A stretch of 64,000 nucleotides of DNA from Diphasiastrum complanatum (taxonomy: Eukaryota > Streptophyta > Lycopodiopsida > Lycopodiales > Lycopodiaceae). Within the stretch, counting starts at the first letter, position 1; every line of letters starts with the position of its first letter. Below, one piece after another: positions 1 through 11,565 of the stretch. Below the pieces are notes generated by a model, which was not told the origin of the DNA, did no database searches, and saw nothing but the letters and a program-made list of their open reading frames with translations. The stretch lies in the NCBI GenBank assembly GCA_029204225.1, contig CM055109.1:29820361-29884360 (forward strand). The letters run 5' to 3'. The translations under genes were made by a program, and so were the position numbers.

Positions 1-891
1 TTGATCTACACAAATCTCACTTCTGTCTGGGCATTCAGATCGATAAAGATTGAGCGAGATGACTGATCTACATCACTCAACAAAAATATCTTCAAAATGT
101 TCTTAACAGATACAATCTAATAAATTGTAAGTTATCTCACTCTTCGATGGATCCAGGCCTGCATTTGTCAAAGGACCAATGTCTTCAGACCAAGTAGGAA
201 GAGGAACAGATGAGAGAGTATCCTCATCAATCGATACTTGGATCTCTCATATAAGCAATGTTCTGTACAAGACCAGATATCTCTTTTGCAATAAGCTCAC
301 TCAGCCAATATATGGCTAATCCTGGCATTACCCATTGGACTCATGAAATATATTCCAGCTACCATGGACCAGTGCATCTGCTATGGAGATGTCAGCAACA
401 ACAATCTTCATCAGCTCAATGGATATTATGATGCAAGATGGGGAGGAGATGTAAACAATCATAAGTCCACATCGGAATTTACATTTTTCTTCAATGGTGG
501 TCCTATCTCATAGAACAGTCGTAAGCAAACCTCTATCACACTTTCTTCTACAGAAGCAGAATACATTGTTGTTTCTCAATCTATTAAGGAAGTGTTTTGG
601 TTGAAAAATTTACTGTCAGACATTTATTTGTATCAGTACAACCCCACAATTTTATTCTGTAATAATCAGAGTGCTATTGCCTTATCGGCCAACCCTAGAT
701 TGAGTAAGCACATTGAAATCAGATATCACTACATCAGGGGCAAGGTTCTCAACAAGGAGTTGAGCTTAACGTACTGCAGAACGCAGGACATGGTTGCAGA
801 TATATTCATGAAGGCACTAAGTGTTAATGCACATGACAAATTTTGTGCATTGCTTAGTCTGAAGATCAAGACATTCATGGATCCAGATTAA
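1..891 (+). pseudogene. Ty1/copia pol remnant: RT C-terminus and RNase H
   Basis: The 3' end of a copia polyprotein, entering from the left edge. Translated pieces show the end of the reverse transcriptase (LGIQID-like, then a CKLSHSSMDP-like segment). RNase H follows, with EAEYIVVSQ, then NNQSAIALS and a C-terminal DMVADIFMKAL before a stop at 889-891. Frames before about 590 are interrupted by stops and shifts, so no product is expected. RNase H would degrade the RNA strand during reverse transcription. A purine-rich tract and an LTR start (TGTTGGATTT) follow directly, as expected at the end of a copia element. The same RNase H segment recurs at 11566-11979, so the two belong to one family. 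Family assignment is secure; the exact left part is not visible. Confidence 0.85.
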
Positions 892-898
892 GGAGGGG
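887..898 (+). other. Polypurine tract of copia remnant
   Basis: A purine run ending in AGGAGGGG lies immediately before the TG that opens the LTR. This is the normal position of the plus-strand primer of an LTR retrotransposon. Confidence 0.6.
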
Positions 899-1458
899 TG
901 TTGGATTTATCTCCTCTACTCTCCTAAATCCTATTTTAATCTGCCTCCATTCATGCTGCATTTTTACTCATGTTGTCGAGACAGGCGAAAAAGGCGAAAA
1001 ACGCGACACTGTGTTTTTACACGTGATTTGTGACAGGCGAAAAAGATGACATTGTCTTACAAAATGTCGAAGGTGTCCTAGGAAAAATGAAGGCACCTTG
1101 TAAATCAAATCCTAAGGCATTTGTTAGATTGTCGCATTTTTCGCATCTTCACCAATGTTTATTTCAGCAAAGGCTGACATTGTGGCCTTCTCACGCTCAT
1201 TCCATGCAATTGCGCTAACAGATTTGACAATGACAGCAGCCACCCACGATCTCCTACAGATAGCACATCCACTTTGTACTTTCGTCATCTGCACACCTGT
1301 AAAATTGTGCATATATATATTGAATACTATTTACGTATTCAGTGTGGTGTGAAAATAATAGCATCAAAAACTTGTCAGAGATAGACGAAGTAGATGCGTT
1401 GTGCATTGATTCTTTTTTGCACACGGTTTCATCCACTATTGTATTGTGCTCCACAACA
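899..1458 (+). repeat. Copia LTR (shared between two tandem copies)
   Basis: It starts TGTTGGATTTATC directly after a polypurine tract and probably ends at CTCCACAACA. The right end is tentative. A diverged second copy starts at 11987, with the same opening and the same motif order (CTCCTAAATCCTAT, then GACAGGCGAAAA-like runs). Repeated GACAGG-CGAAAA motifs around 980-1045 recur in the other copy near 12150-12300. This LTR follows the pol tail of one copy and precedes the gag of another. That is the arrangement left by unequal recombination between tandem elements. Confidence 0.6.
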
Positions 1459-1974
1459 TTTTTGACATGTATATTTTGCTATACTTAATCTGATAACTGC
1501 TCTGTCTTGTTCTACGTTCAAATTTGTGTCAATATTGCTATGCTTTTCTATATTCTGTCTGACTCTCTTATTGCTCAATCTGGTAATCTATTCTTAGCGA
1601 ATTATTATTAGTTTAACTGTTGGCGACTAATATTTAGTCTTGTCTTTCGTGACTGATTATCAGTCGAGCTCAGTCTAGAATCATTCGCGACTAATAATTT
1701 GTCTAGATATTCACGTCAAATTATTCTTCTAATGTTTTGTTACTTAATGTTTGGCTACATAATCAAATCGACCGTGATTTCTGTCACTAACATTCTGTTC
1801 ATTTCTGGTAGGCGTAGTCATGATTAGGAAAAGAGTAATATAGCTCATTCCGCTGTGCACGAATACTTTCCGTTCGAGTTTGTTTCTCGTTCAAGTTTCA
1901 AGTTCGTTTCTTTTTGTGTTTGTTTCTTTTTGAGATATTTTAGTTTCTCACACTCACACACCTTTCAATTTCCA
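1459..1974. other. Gene-free spacer between LTR and truncated gag
   Basis: No coding sequence is seen here. No primer site (TGGTATCAGAGC) follows the LTR, and the first part of gag is missing. A deletion or replacement has therefore removed the usual 5' internal region. The stretch is T-rich, with several short GACTAAT-like words around 1625-1705. Confidence 0.4.
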
Positions 1975-4790
1975 AGGAAGCATTAGATTTGCTATCAAAT
2001 CTCTACGAGACTCATGATGTAACCACTAGATTACATCTGAGAAGGAAGTTCTTTACTCTTAGCATGTCTGATTCTACTGCCATCACTTCTCACATCAATA
2101 GCTTCAAGTCCATGTTAGATCAGTTATCAGCTGTAGGATGTTCTATTCAAGATGATGATGTCGTTATGACCTTGCTTTCTTCTCTTCCAAAGTCCTATGA
2201 GCACTTTGTGGTGATGATCTCCACACAACTGGACCTCACCCTTCAAAAAGTGACTGGTCATCTTCTTCAAGAAAAAATGCGGAGAAAGACTAGTAGCCTG
2301 TTCATCAAAGACAAGTCCATGGCTCTATACACCAAGAAGAAAAATCATTCCAAGGGCAAGAATTAGGTGCAGCAACAATAGCAGAAGCCTCACGCTCAGA
2401 CTCAGCATGGTGGATCGCGGAAGAAGTTCTTCTACAGATATTGCAAAAGAGCTAATCATGACATCAAGGAGTGTCGCATCAGGATCTACAACGAGACAAA
2501 GAAGCAACAACAATAGCAGCAGCCAGACTCCTCCAATGTGACGGACTTCAAGGAGCAAGAAACACATTTGTTAATGGCTTACAACAGTAGCAAAGACTGT
2601 GATAGCTGGTACCTAGACAACGACGCTACCTAACACATGACCTCTCGCAAGGAATGGTTTACGAAGTACACAGCTTACACCAAAGATCAATTTATCTACC
2701 TCAGAGATTCAAGCACCATACGTGTGGAAGGCAAAAGAACAATGAAGATCACCTTCAACAACGGTCTATCTATTTGTGTTCCCAACGTCCTTCACGTTCC
2801 TCAACTATCAAAGAACCTGTTATCAGTCTCTTAGATAACTGATGAGGGCTACACTGTTACTTTCTCATCTGAGCAGTGTGTACAATACACGAGGAAGATA
2901 CTCCTCTGACTATATGCACTAGAGTCGGGAACCTTTATGTACTCTCTAATTCAGTTGCATTAGCTAGTATCTCTAATGAAAATGTAAACGATAGTGTTGT
3001 TTTGTGGCATAGTTGATTTGGACCCGTGAATACAAGATCACTTTCTTATATGCTTTGTAATAATTTAGTTGATGGTTTGAATTTTTCGTCTTCATTAGAT
3101 AGGAAATCTTTCTTTTGTGAATCATGCATCTATGGAAAGCACTATAGAAGCAAGTTTCCATAATCACATTCCATCAAATCAAAGCATGTATTAGATCTTG
3201 TACATAGCTATCTCGTTGGTCCAATGCCAACTCCATCCTTAGGAGATGCAGTCTATTTTATCACTTTCATAGATGATTACTCCAGATGGTCTAGTCATGT
3301 TCATTAAGCACAAATCTGAAGCCTTTGAATGCTTCAAGAGATTCAAGGCCATGGCTGAGACACAAACGTCTAGGAAAGTGAAGGCACTCTGAACTGATGG
3401 TGGCGATGAATACATCTCCAACGAGATGTTCGACTACCTGGCTGAATATAGCATCCTCAACTCAGCCAGATCAATGCTACATCAAGCACGCCTACCTGGG
3501 AAGTTCTAAGCAGAAGCTACTGCCACATCCTGTTACATGTAGAACAGATCCAACACCAAAGCCATCAACAACAAAACTCCTTATGAAGTCTGGCATGGGC
3601 ACAAGCCCATTGTCAGCCATTTAAAAATCTTTGATTGTATATGTTTTGTTCACATTTCCAAACTGCTTAGGAAGAAGCTAGGTCATAGGATAAATAAATG
3701 GATTTTCATTGACTATCCTGATGAACATAAAGCTTATAAAATTTATGATCCATCTACCAATGTAGTATTGCCTCTAGGGATGTAATATTTCAAGAACATA
3801 CATATTATGATTTCAAATAGCCATTGATAGATGATGCTATGTTATTTCATTCTATTCTACGTAGCATTCGACCTTCCAACGTTGATGATTCTTCTACAGA
3901 ACATGTAGCTACAGCTACAGAAGCCAAGCAGCAGATAGTACCTGTCACCAGACCATACCAAACAAACTCAAACAGATCTGGAGAAGTTCGAGAAGAAGAA
4001 TTAGTGCATCTTGGTCAACCCAACGTTCGCAAATCCTCACGGGCTCGGACAGTTCCTAAGAGGTATGCACCTCAATCATTCTGGACTTCATCAGAAGAAC
4101 CAGAGAGCCTAGTCGAAGCAATTAACTCCAAGGATGCTGTGAAGTGGCAAGAAGCTTTGGAAAGTGAGCACAGCTCACTTTTTGTGAATCAGACCTGGAC
4201 ACTAGTCAGCTTCCCCACTCACAAGAGAGTTATCAACAACAAGTGAATCTTCAAGAAGAAGATCAACTCTGATGGTTCCATTGCTAAATGGAAAGCACAA
4301 TTGGTGGCTAAGGGATTCACTCAAGTCTAAGGAGTAGATTACCAAGAAATTTTCAGTCATGTCGTCAAGATGCAGTCAATCATAACTCTGATTGCATTAG
4401 CAGCCGCAAAAGACCTCAAAATGCACCAAATGGATGTCAAGACAACGTTTCTCAACGACAATGTCGAAGTGGAGCTGTACACCTTCCAACCAGAAGGATT
4501 TGAAGTCAAAGGCCAAGAGCACAAAGTGTGCAAGCTACACAAAGCAATCTACGGTCTAAAACAGGCCGCAAGAGCATGGTTCGATAGAATCAACTCTTAT
4601 CTCATTCAATTGGGATATGCAAACAATTCAGCTGACTGTAATGTTTATTCAAAGCATATAGGCACCAATTCAATTTACATAGCTCTTTATGTAGATGATA
4701 CATTTTTTTTGTCTAATGACACTTCTCTTCTACACACTACTAAGAGTGATTTGTCAAAGGAATTTGACATGACTAATTTAGGAGCTGTTC
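1975..4790 (+). pseudogene. Ty1/copia gag-pol remnant (gag, protease, integrase, RT)
   Basis: A degenerate copia polyprotein. Gag is open at 1989-2366 (LYETHDVTTRLHLR, then VVMTLLSSLPKSYE). A damaged zinc knuckle follows near 2430, ending HDIKECR with its first Cys lost. The protease site near 2620 reads DNDAT where DSGAT is expected, next to a stop in place of Gln and then HMTS. Integrase fragments run to about 3600. RT begins near 4230 and includes MDVKTTFLN, then KAIYGLKQAARAW and the catalytic LYVDD near 4690. After FDMTNLGAVH the copia sequence stops abruptly and resumes as RNase H at 11566. Numerous nonsense codons (for example FTQV-stop-GVDY near 4330) make it non-functional. The RT Asp pair is still intact. 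Confidence 0.85.
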
Positions 4791-4850
4791 ATTCATCAAC
4801 ATGCTAAACCTGATGAAGACACCAAGGCACCAACCATGACCTTAAGGGAG

Positions 4851-5462
4851 ACTGTTGGAAATTAAGCCCACAATTGCCTCCTTGGTGAATCATAACTTAG
4901 ACATCCAATTACTTGAAGAATGTCTACAACGGACTTCCGATTGATCGCCAAAAAGGGTAACCAATCCCATTATAATTTTAAGTTCAGATGTTAAGTTTAA
5001 TAACTTAAAGTCATTGAAGACTTGGCCATCTTCAAGGACTTCCATAAAACTTGCATTTAGAACAAGTCTAAAGATTTACATTATTTTTTGAACAGTTTGC
5101 AAAAAAATACACTAAGTGTCGCAGTTCGTATTTTTTGCATTTTTTCGAAAAATGCAACACTTATCTTGGACTTCTTCCGTTCAACTATTTTGAAGAAGTC
5201 AACTTGTTCATAGTTCAACAATTTAACTATTTTTCAAACACCTTCGTCCCTTTTCGCATTTTTTCAAAAAATGCGAACAGAAAGAAAATTCCAAGAGGTC
5301 CTCTATCCTTAAGAGTTAAACTGTTAAAAACACCTTCGCCAACTTTTTATGGGCACCTTCAACTTGTTTCAAGGGCACCTTCGGCTTTCCCGAAAAGAGT
5401 GAAAGACTTGAACTGTTAAAGAGATCTTTGCCAACTTTTTAAGGGCACCTTCAACTTTCTAA
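4851..5462 (+). repeat. Left part of an LTR-like insertion split by the gypsy element
   Basis: The stretch opens TGTTGGAAATTAAGCC directly after a purine-rich TTAAGGGAGAC, like a copia LTR behind a polypurine tract. It differs from the LTR at 899. It contains several near-repeats of GGGCACCTTC (5345-5460). The text resumes at 11272 with CCTTAAACC and GGACACCTTCGG. This shows that the gypsy element landed inside it. Confidence 0.45.
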
Positions 5463-5467
5463 GGGTG

Positions 5468-5825
5468 TGTAATAGATCCTAACACCACAGTAAGGCAAAC
5501 ACTAACTGATCCACCCAACCTTGCCTACTCCCTGATATAGAGTAAGCCCCTCCTAGCCCAGTGTGAGGACTGGTAGCATGCTACTGCCAAGTGTCGGCCA
5601 CGTGGCACTGACGTGGCCGACTGCACGTCGGGACCCAACAGGGGGCCCTATCCTGTTGACATGGTCCCTAGGCTGTGTTAGGCCCGCCATGGCTATGGAC
5701 CGTGCTGGGGCACACTACTCACACTGTCTTGCCCTGTTGGTCATGTACGCTGGATACGACCCTGACTGTGGTATCTGACCTATCTGTGTTCTCTAGGGTT
5801 CGGCACTGGTTACGAGCTCGTAACA
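5468..5825 (-). repeat. 3' LTR of the gypsy element
   Basis: 358 bp, bounded by TGTAATAGATCC on the plus-strand left and GAGCTCGTAACA on the right. It aligns without gaps to 10909-11266, with seven substitutions. The GGGTG duplication lies just outside it. Confidence 0.95.
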
Positions 5826-5838
5826 CTCCCTCCCCCTT
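5826..5838 (-). other. Polypurine tract of the gypsy element
   Basis: Read on the minus strand this is AAGGGGGAGGGAG, abutting the TGTTACGAG start of the 3' LTR. It is the expected plus-strand priming site. Confidence 0.85.
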
Positions 5839-6090
5839 AAGAACCGTCTTGGTCCTCTAAGACAAAGTCTAAAAAAATCTTGCGAAGGACGCTGCCTCTT
5901 TCCCAAGTGGCATTCTCAACAGGCTGATCATTCCACTTAACCAGATATTCTCGGTATAGAGTATGACGAGTCTGCGTCTCTCTACTATCAAGAATCTCCT
6001 CTGGTTCATGTGGAGGTTGTTGAGGATCCAATGGGAGAACTAGAACACTGTCCCCTACCAGATTGTCTGATCTGGTTAGAGCATATCCTC
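5837..6090 (-). pseudogene. Chromodomain-like C-terminus of gypsy integrase
   Basis: The minus-strand reading contains PEEILDSRET, then YREYLVKWNDQPVENATWE. This is the chromodomain-like signature of chromovirus integrases (EYLVKW, then ATWE), which in the family helps direct insertion to particular chromatin. Just upstream, DNLVGDSVLVLP resembles the integrase C-terminal fold. It is out of frame with the integrase core, which ends near 6085 at NQVLEDM. The linking domain between them is missing, so there was an internal deletion. The reading closes at 5837, next to the polypurine tract. Confidence 0.75.
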
Positions 6091-6708
6091 CAGCACTTGA
6101 TTTAACCTTTCTGTTTGACCGCCCGTCTGTGGATGGTCGGTGGTACTCATATTAAGTTTAGTATGGAGATGATGGAATACTGCCCTCCAAAAATTTCAAG
6201 TAAACTTACTGTCCCGGTCGCTGACTATGCCGGAAGGTAGACCGTACAATTTAAATAGCCCGTCTACAAACAACCTCGCTAACTCTAGAGCTCTTACGGT
6301 TGTTTTGGTCGGAATGAAATGAGCCATTTTGGTCAGACGGTCAACTGTGACCCATATAGCGTCATTACCCTTTTGGGTTTTAGGCAGGCCTACTATAAAA
6401 TCCATGGAGATACTCTCCCATTTACCAGCTGGTATTTCTAAGAGATGCAACAACCCTCCTGCCTTTAAACACTCTGCTTTATTTACTTGACATTTCTGGC
6501 AACTGGTTACATACTGGTGGACGTCCTTTTTCATACTGGGCCAGAAAAATTGCCTACGAAGAAGCTCATAGGTCTTCTGTATGCCTGGGTGTCCCGCGCT
6601 AGGATTGTCATGACATTCATATAGGACCTGCTGCCTATAATCCTCTAAATTGGGGACACATACTCTATCTCTATAGAGCAAGTACTCATCCTGAATGGAA
6701 TACTGTTT
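6091..6708 (-). pseudogene. Gypsy integrase core
   Basis: The minus-strand reading has the zinc-binding HHCC region: CHDNPSAGHPG, then CQKCQ. The catalytic core follows, with Asp in SMDFIVGLP and Asp in IVSDRDSKF. The HPQT-GGQTER block comes after an in-frame TGA at 6196-6198. The core is in the same frame as the upstream RT/RNase H, from which a TGA at 6709-6711 separates it. Integrase would join the DNA copy to the chromosome. With two nonsense codons and a truncated tail it is not functional. The third catalytic residue would lie just beyond the second stop. Confidence 0.9.
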
Positions 6709-8913
6709 TCATTTGAATCCTTGAGTCAATCGACCCTCAACCACTGGGGTTTGCTTGGGTAATACAGGCTCAGAATCCTCAACGTCATCTGACGACGTAT
6801 ACTCGGACTCATCATCATCCTCAACGGAAGCTGCCGTATTCTTGGATGAACTGGCACCAGCCCCGGGAACTGGTTCTGGAGTCTGTAACTGTCTGTTCTG
6901 GACTGAGTTCCAGATAATAGAGAAGAATGCATCATGCTGGCATTTCCCTCTCAAGGACTCGAGTAACTCATTACGAATCTGAGTAAAACTCAGCTCGTTT
7001 ATCATAGGCATTCTGCTAAGGGCATCTGCTATTGTATTGAATTTTCCATGCCTATATCTGATAGACATGTCAAACTCTTGCATCAACTCTGCCCAACAAG
7101 CTTTCCGACCTCTAAGCTCAGGTTGATTGCAAAGGTATCTGAGACTCTCATGGTCTGTCAGGACCTCAAAGTTGGCACCATACAAATAATGCCTCCAAGT
7201 CTTAAGGGCATGGACTATAGAAAAGAGTTCCTTTTCATAGGCACTATACCTAGTCTGTGCTGGCTCGAGTTTTTTACTCTCGAACGCAACTGGTCGTCCA
7301 CCCTGAGTTAGCACAGCACCTACTGCAAAGTCGCTAGCATCTGTTTCGACCACAAATGGCTGATTGGGGTCGACGACTTTTAAAACTGGTGCTGTAGCTA
7401 AGGCTGTTTTGAGAGCATCAAAGCTCTCCTGTTGTGCGGACTCCCAAATGAACTCCTTTCCCTTCCCCTTAAGGAGATTTGTCATAGGGACTGCTATCTG
7501 AGCATATTCCTCGACAAATCGTCTGTAATATCCCGCCAGACCAAGAAAGATTTGAAGTTCCAAAATATTCTGAGGTCTCAGCCAACTGAGTATGGCTTTA
7601 ACCTTATTTGGGTCCATCTTAATCCCATCTGAAGAGATAATGTGACCCAAATATGCTACTTCTTCAACGAAGAATTCACACTTGGATTGTTTAGCATAAA
7701 GCTTATGCTTTCTGAGTAGTCGAAACACCTTTCTGAGGTGTTTTAGATGCTCCTTCCTCGTTTTGCTGTAGACGAGGATGTTATCTAAAAATACGACTAC
7801 AAACTTACCCAAGTATGGTCTGAGGACACTGTTCATCAAGGTCATAAAGGTAGCTGGAGCATTTGTGAGCCCCAATGGCATCACCTTAAACTCATAATGA
7901 CCGTGACGAGTCCTAAAAGCTGTTTTCGAGACATCTTCCGATTTTATACGGACTTGATGATATCCCGATCTAAGGTCTATTTTACTGAAAAACTTAGCCC
8001 CGTCGAGTTGATCAAACAACTCGTCTGCCCGAGGCATAGGGTATTTATTCTTAATTGTGACTTTATTGAGGGCTCTGTAATCTATGCAAAGACGCATAGA
8101 CCCCTCTTTCTTTTTCACCAATAGGACTGGTGAGGCCCATGGTGAACTACTGGTTTGAATTTGGCGTTTCCCAAGATAGTCTGTTAACTGCCTAGTTATT
8201 TCTTCATCCTCTGTTCGGCTGACCCGATACGGAGGTTTAGAAACAGGTGCTGTACCTGGTACTATGTTTATTACATGATCTACCTCTCTGATAGGTGGTA
8301 AACCATGTGGCAAATCTTCAGGAAAAACATCTTTAAATTTAGACAATAAAGTTTCTAATTTACTGATTTTCTGCTGAATAGAACTGGAAATAGAAACTTC
8401 AGGAATAAACTGAAAGTCACATAAGAATGCCTGATGGTCTTCGTCTCCGATTAGCTGACAGAGCTCTGAACTGCAGACCATAGGGCTGTTGGGAACATCA
8501 TGCTCCCCATGCAACTGGATCTCTCGGCCTTTATACTGAAAGCTGAGGGTGTTCTCCTGATAGTTTCTGTGGAGGGAAGGTCCTAAACTGTAGAGCCAAT
8601 CTCTCCCGAGAACAATGTCTGTTCGATCCAGGTGCATTATCTGAAAGTTTATTTCATCTTGGTACCCCTGAATACCAAGATTTAACTTACTTACCATAGT
8701 TTCCCATATTTTTTTATCTTCACCCTTAGCTAATGAAACTATGTACCTATGCTGACTAGGTACTTCTGGTAGTTTAAGCTTTTTAACTAGGGTGTGGTTG
8801 ATGAAATTATGGGTTGCCCCATCATCAACCATGACTCTTACTGACTGGTTACCAACTTTCCCATGCATACGTACTAGGTCATGCGGCCCAAAGCTGAAGG
8901 GTCTCGCTAGCAT
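6709..8913 (-). pseudogene. Gypsy protease, reverse transcriptase and RNase H
   Basis: A 734-codon open stretch. The aspartic protease lies near residues 20-110 ([11 protein letters not shown], then IVLGRDWL). RT spans about 220-480 ([20 protein letters not shown], then [10 protein letters not shown] and [12 protein letters not shown]). RNase H spans about 510-640 ([14 protein letters not shown], then [12 protein letters not shown] and [10 protein letters not shown]). The catalytic motif reads FLDNILVYS (residues 375-383) where the family has FLDD. The Asn codon is AAC at 7780-7782. Loss of the second catalytic Asp should abolish polymerase activity even though the frame is open. The first residue shown is a convenience start, since in the element this is part of a longer gag-pol. 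The TGA at 6709 ends it before the integrase. Confidence 0.93.
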
Positions 8914-9047
8914 TGCAGAGGTCAGCTAGCAACAGTGTTCATGATTTTCATGATACACTTTGATCTCGGAAGCTGCCGAGTCACCAAGGAAACATACAGT
9001 CTGAACAAGATGAACTTGTTTTTTATCTTTCTTATTTTTTTTTAGTG

Positions 9048-9135
9048 AAAGGCCCCTTGGGACACTGTCTGACTGTGTGTCCCTTGCCCATACACACAAA
9101 GCACAAACGTTCTTGTTTGGCTTTCTCAAAATCAT
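9048..9135 (-). pseudogene. Gag zinc knuckle of the gypsy element
   Basis: In one minus-strand frame a perfect retroviral-type knuckle is readable as CFVCMGKGHTVRQC (C-x2-C-x4-H-x4-C). A Lys-rich run ending in TAA near 9050 follows it. It would bind the element's RNA in the particle. It is out of frame with the gag block to the right, so a frameshift separates them. Confidence 0.7.
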
Positions 9136-9241
9136 CTGGTTTTAAGGGCTGTATGAGTGAAGGGCGTTTCTGAGGAGCTTCACTTTTAAATTTGTCTTCT
9201 TTCTTTCTTTTTAAAAATTTCTTTTTAAATTGAAAGTCTTT

Positions 9242-10135
9242 CTAAGAAGGCTGCTCAGAAAGTGGCTGTTGCCTCGCCTTCTTCCTACCCACTGAATCAT
9301 CATAGATTTGAGCATATCTGAGAGCTTGCTCAAGGGTAGTAGGCGAGTTTCTCTGGACCTCTACTTTATATTCATCTTTGAGGCCACGGACAAATCCCCT
9401 AATTTTTTGATAGTCATCCATATTTTTAATCTTTAAAATTGCTTCTCGATACTGCGAGATATATTGGATGAGGGATTTATCCATTACTGTTCTTTCCCAG
9501 GCTTCCCAGGCTCTATCCAGTTCATTTTCTGGTAGAAATTCTCTTAGGAAAGCTTCTTCAAAAGCTTTCCATGACCGGGGAGTCTGCCCAGTCTCCTGGA
9601 GATTTAGCCACCACTTATAGGCCATAGGCCCTAAAGAAAGACTGGTCTCAATTGCTTGCAAATGGTTAGGGGTCTGTTTAAGAGCATGAATGTTCTTCCA
9701 TTTGCTGAGGAAGGTTTGTAGAATATCTGCATTTCTATCCTTCTCTTCCCCATTAAAAGTAGGAGGCTTTAAATCTTTAAAAACACTTGGGTGAGACCGT
9801 AAAGTCTCACCCGAAACTGATGGAAGTGGAGAAGGGGATAACTGAGAAGTGGAGGGAAGGCTTCCTTTCGCGGAACTCAAAATCAAGTTTTTGAGTTCAG
9901 CGAACGAGTCGTCCACACTGGACTTGAAATTGGCTAATGCCAACTTCAGTTCATCCACTTCTGTTACCAATTGGAGGAACTGCTCCTTGGTAACCAGTTC
10001 GTCGAGTTCTTCGGCGAACTGTTCCTGTTCTTCTACTTCCAAGGGTTCCTTCCCTTTTCAGTAAGCCAAGGCTTCTATTTCAAGTTCGTCGAAGCCTCTC
10101 TCCGGGGGTTGATCAGGTCCCTGAGGAGTGGTCAT
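9242..10135 (-). pseudogene. Gypsy gag (capsid region)
   Basis: The likely start is the ATG at 10133-10135 (MTTPQGPDQPPERG). An in-frame TGA near 10058 interrupts it after EALAY. The remaining open part has an acidic, helical N-terminus (EEQEQFAEELDELVTKEQ) and then a capsid-like retrotransposon gag domain. That domain includes FLSKWKNIHALKQ, then AYKWWLNLQETG and WKAFEEAFLREFLP, then QYISQYREAI. Gag would form the virus-like particle around the element's RNA. The frame is lost before the zinc knuckle. The assignment rests on the W-x-F-x2-F-x3-F pattern and on position. Confidence 0.88.
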
Positions 10136-10895
10136 CTTCGGAACTGAAAGAGAGCTACCTTAACTTCTGAAGGAAAAAAAGTCTAAAAGACTAATTTACA
10201 ACTGTACAAGGAAAAGGAAAGATGACTTAGCTGTTTCTGAGGACTGTACTTCCACAAAGAGAATCAAGAAAAGCCCTTTCAGCTCTTCCTCCACTGATTT
10301 GAGGTTGGAAAATGTGCAACAAGATCTGAAACTTTTGCTATCCCCCCTCGCTGGTCTGACAGCATCTCAATTTGTCCACAAAATGGCAATTCTGAAGTCC
10401 AAAAACCCTTCTGAATTTTGAAATTTCAGAAGTCTCCTGCTCGCTGATCTGGTAGGAATCCTCTTGCTCCAAATCTCTGACGTTGGGGCCCGAAAACTTG
10501 TCCAAAAATCAGATTTTCAGAAGCACTGGCAGCGCTGGCCCTGCTCCTCTTTTTTGGTTTCAAACTCGCTGAGAACCAGTAAATTTTTCCCTAGAAATCA
10601 GATGCAGGTCTTTGGCTATACAGCGATGGAGGTGCTGGCTTCTTCCTTCTCTAATTTCGCTGAGAAAACTACGGAGAATCCTTTGAACTCGGTGAAAAAT
10701 AGCTGTTTTTCCAGCGAGTTACCTACAATTGGAATCTGACTCCTTGCTACTGTGATTTCTCAGTGAAAATCAGAAGTTTGAAGGCTGCTCCTACAACGAT
10801 CCTCCTCCTCTATTCCTCTCTGAGAATCTGAGAAACACTTCCTATCTTCTGATAGCTTTCTCTACTGCTGCTCCTAACTCCCTAGGATGGAGGTG
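10136..10895 (-). other. Untranslated leader of the gypsy element
   Basis: 760 bases between primer site and gag start with no convincing coding sequence on either strand. Several near-repeats of TCTGAGAA and GAATTTCAGAAG occur. A leader of this kind normally carries dimerisation and packaging signals, but none can be identified by eye. Confidence 0.5.
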
Positions 10896-10907
10896 GCTCT
10901 GATACCA
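10896..10907 (-). other. Primer binding site, initiator tRNA-Met
   Basis: Minus-strand TGGTATCAGAGC, one base from the inner edge of the 5' LTR. It is the standard complement of the 3' end of plant initiator tRNA-Met. Confidence 0.95.
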
Positions 10908-10908
10908 G

Positions 10909-11266
10909 TGTAATAGATCCTAACACCACAGTAGGGCAAACACTAACTGATCCACCCAACCTTGCCTACTCCCTGATATAGAGTAAGCCCCTCCTAGCCC
11001 AGTGTGAGGACTGGTAGCATGCTACTGCCAAGTGTCGGCCACGTGGCACTGACGTGGCCGACTGCACGTCGGGACCCAACTGGGGGCCCTATCCTGCTGA
11101 CAGGGTCCCTAGGCTGTGTTAGGCCCGCCATGGCTATGGACCGTGCTGGGACACACTACTCACACTGTCTTGCCCTGTTGGTCATGTACGCTGGACACGA
11201 CCTTGACTGTGGTATCTGACCTATCTGTGTTCTCTAGGGTTCGGCACTGGTTACGAGCTCGTAACA
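10909..11266 (-). repeat. 5' LTR of the gypsy element
   Basis: 358 bp, matching 5468-5825 with seven substitutions and no gaps. GGGTG follows at 11267-11271. It should hold the element's promoter, but no clear TATA box could be assigned. Confidence 0.95.
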
Positions 11267-11271
11267 GGGTG

Positions 11272-11565
11272 CCTTAAACCTATTTAGGACACCTTCGGCT
11301 TCTTCGCAAAAACTTGAAGAGAGAGAAAAATGTCGAAGGTCGTCTAAAGTGAACGACAAACGTTCTCAGCCACTTCCTATAAAATACGAAGTGAGAGATT
11401 TTGTGATGTCCTCCTCCGCATCAACGATATTGACTTGTTGACCGTATACACTATGTACAGTTGTCACAAAAGCCATATACTTCAACGTACAACGGCTTTT
11501 CCAATTAGGTGACAAGCATTCAATGTAATTAATACACGGATGAAATCTATAAGTATATCATACAT
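11272..11565 (+). repeat. Right part of the LTR-like insertion split by the gypsy element
   Basis: Continues the sequence broken at 5462, with CACCTTCGGC motifs. Near 11387 there is a TATA-like CCTATAAAATACG, which would suit an LTR promoter. The right junction with the host copia lies near 11560, before TTCTTCTTCAATGG. The boundary is approximate. Confidence 0.45.

Larger units (their letters stand above)
5463..11271 (-). mobile_element. Complete Ty3/gypsy chromovirus with target duplications
   Basis: A structurally complete LTR retrotransposon read from right to left. Two 358-bp LTRs (5468-5825 and 10909-11266) start TG and end CA in the element's direction. They are flanked by the 5-bp duplication GGGTG (5463-5467 and 11267-11271). 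By eye the LTRs differ at 7 of 358 positions (about 2%), so insertion is comparatively recent. Inside are a primer site for initiator tRNA-Met, gag with a zinc knuckle, protease, RT, RNase H, integrase, a chromodomain-like tail and a polypurine tract. The coding region has nonsense codons, a mutated RT active site and a deletion between the integrase core and chromodomain. This copy should therefore be unable to move by itself. Confidence 0.95.
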
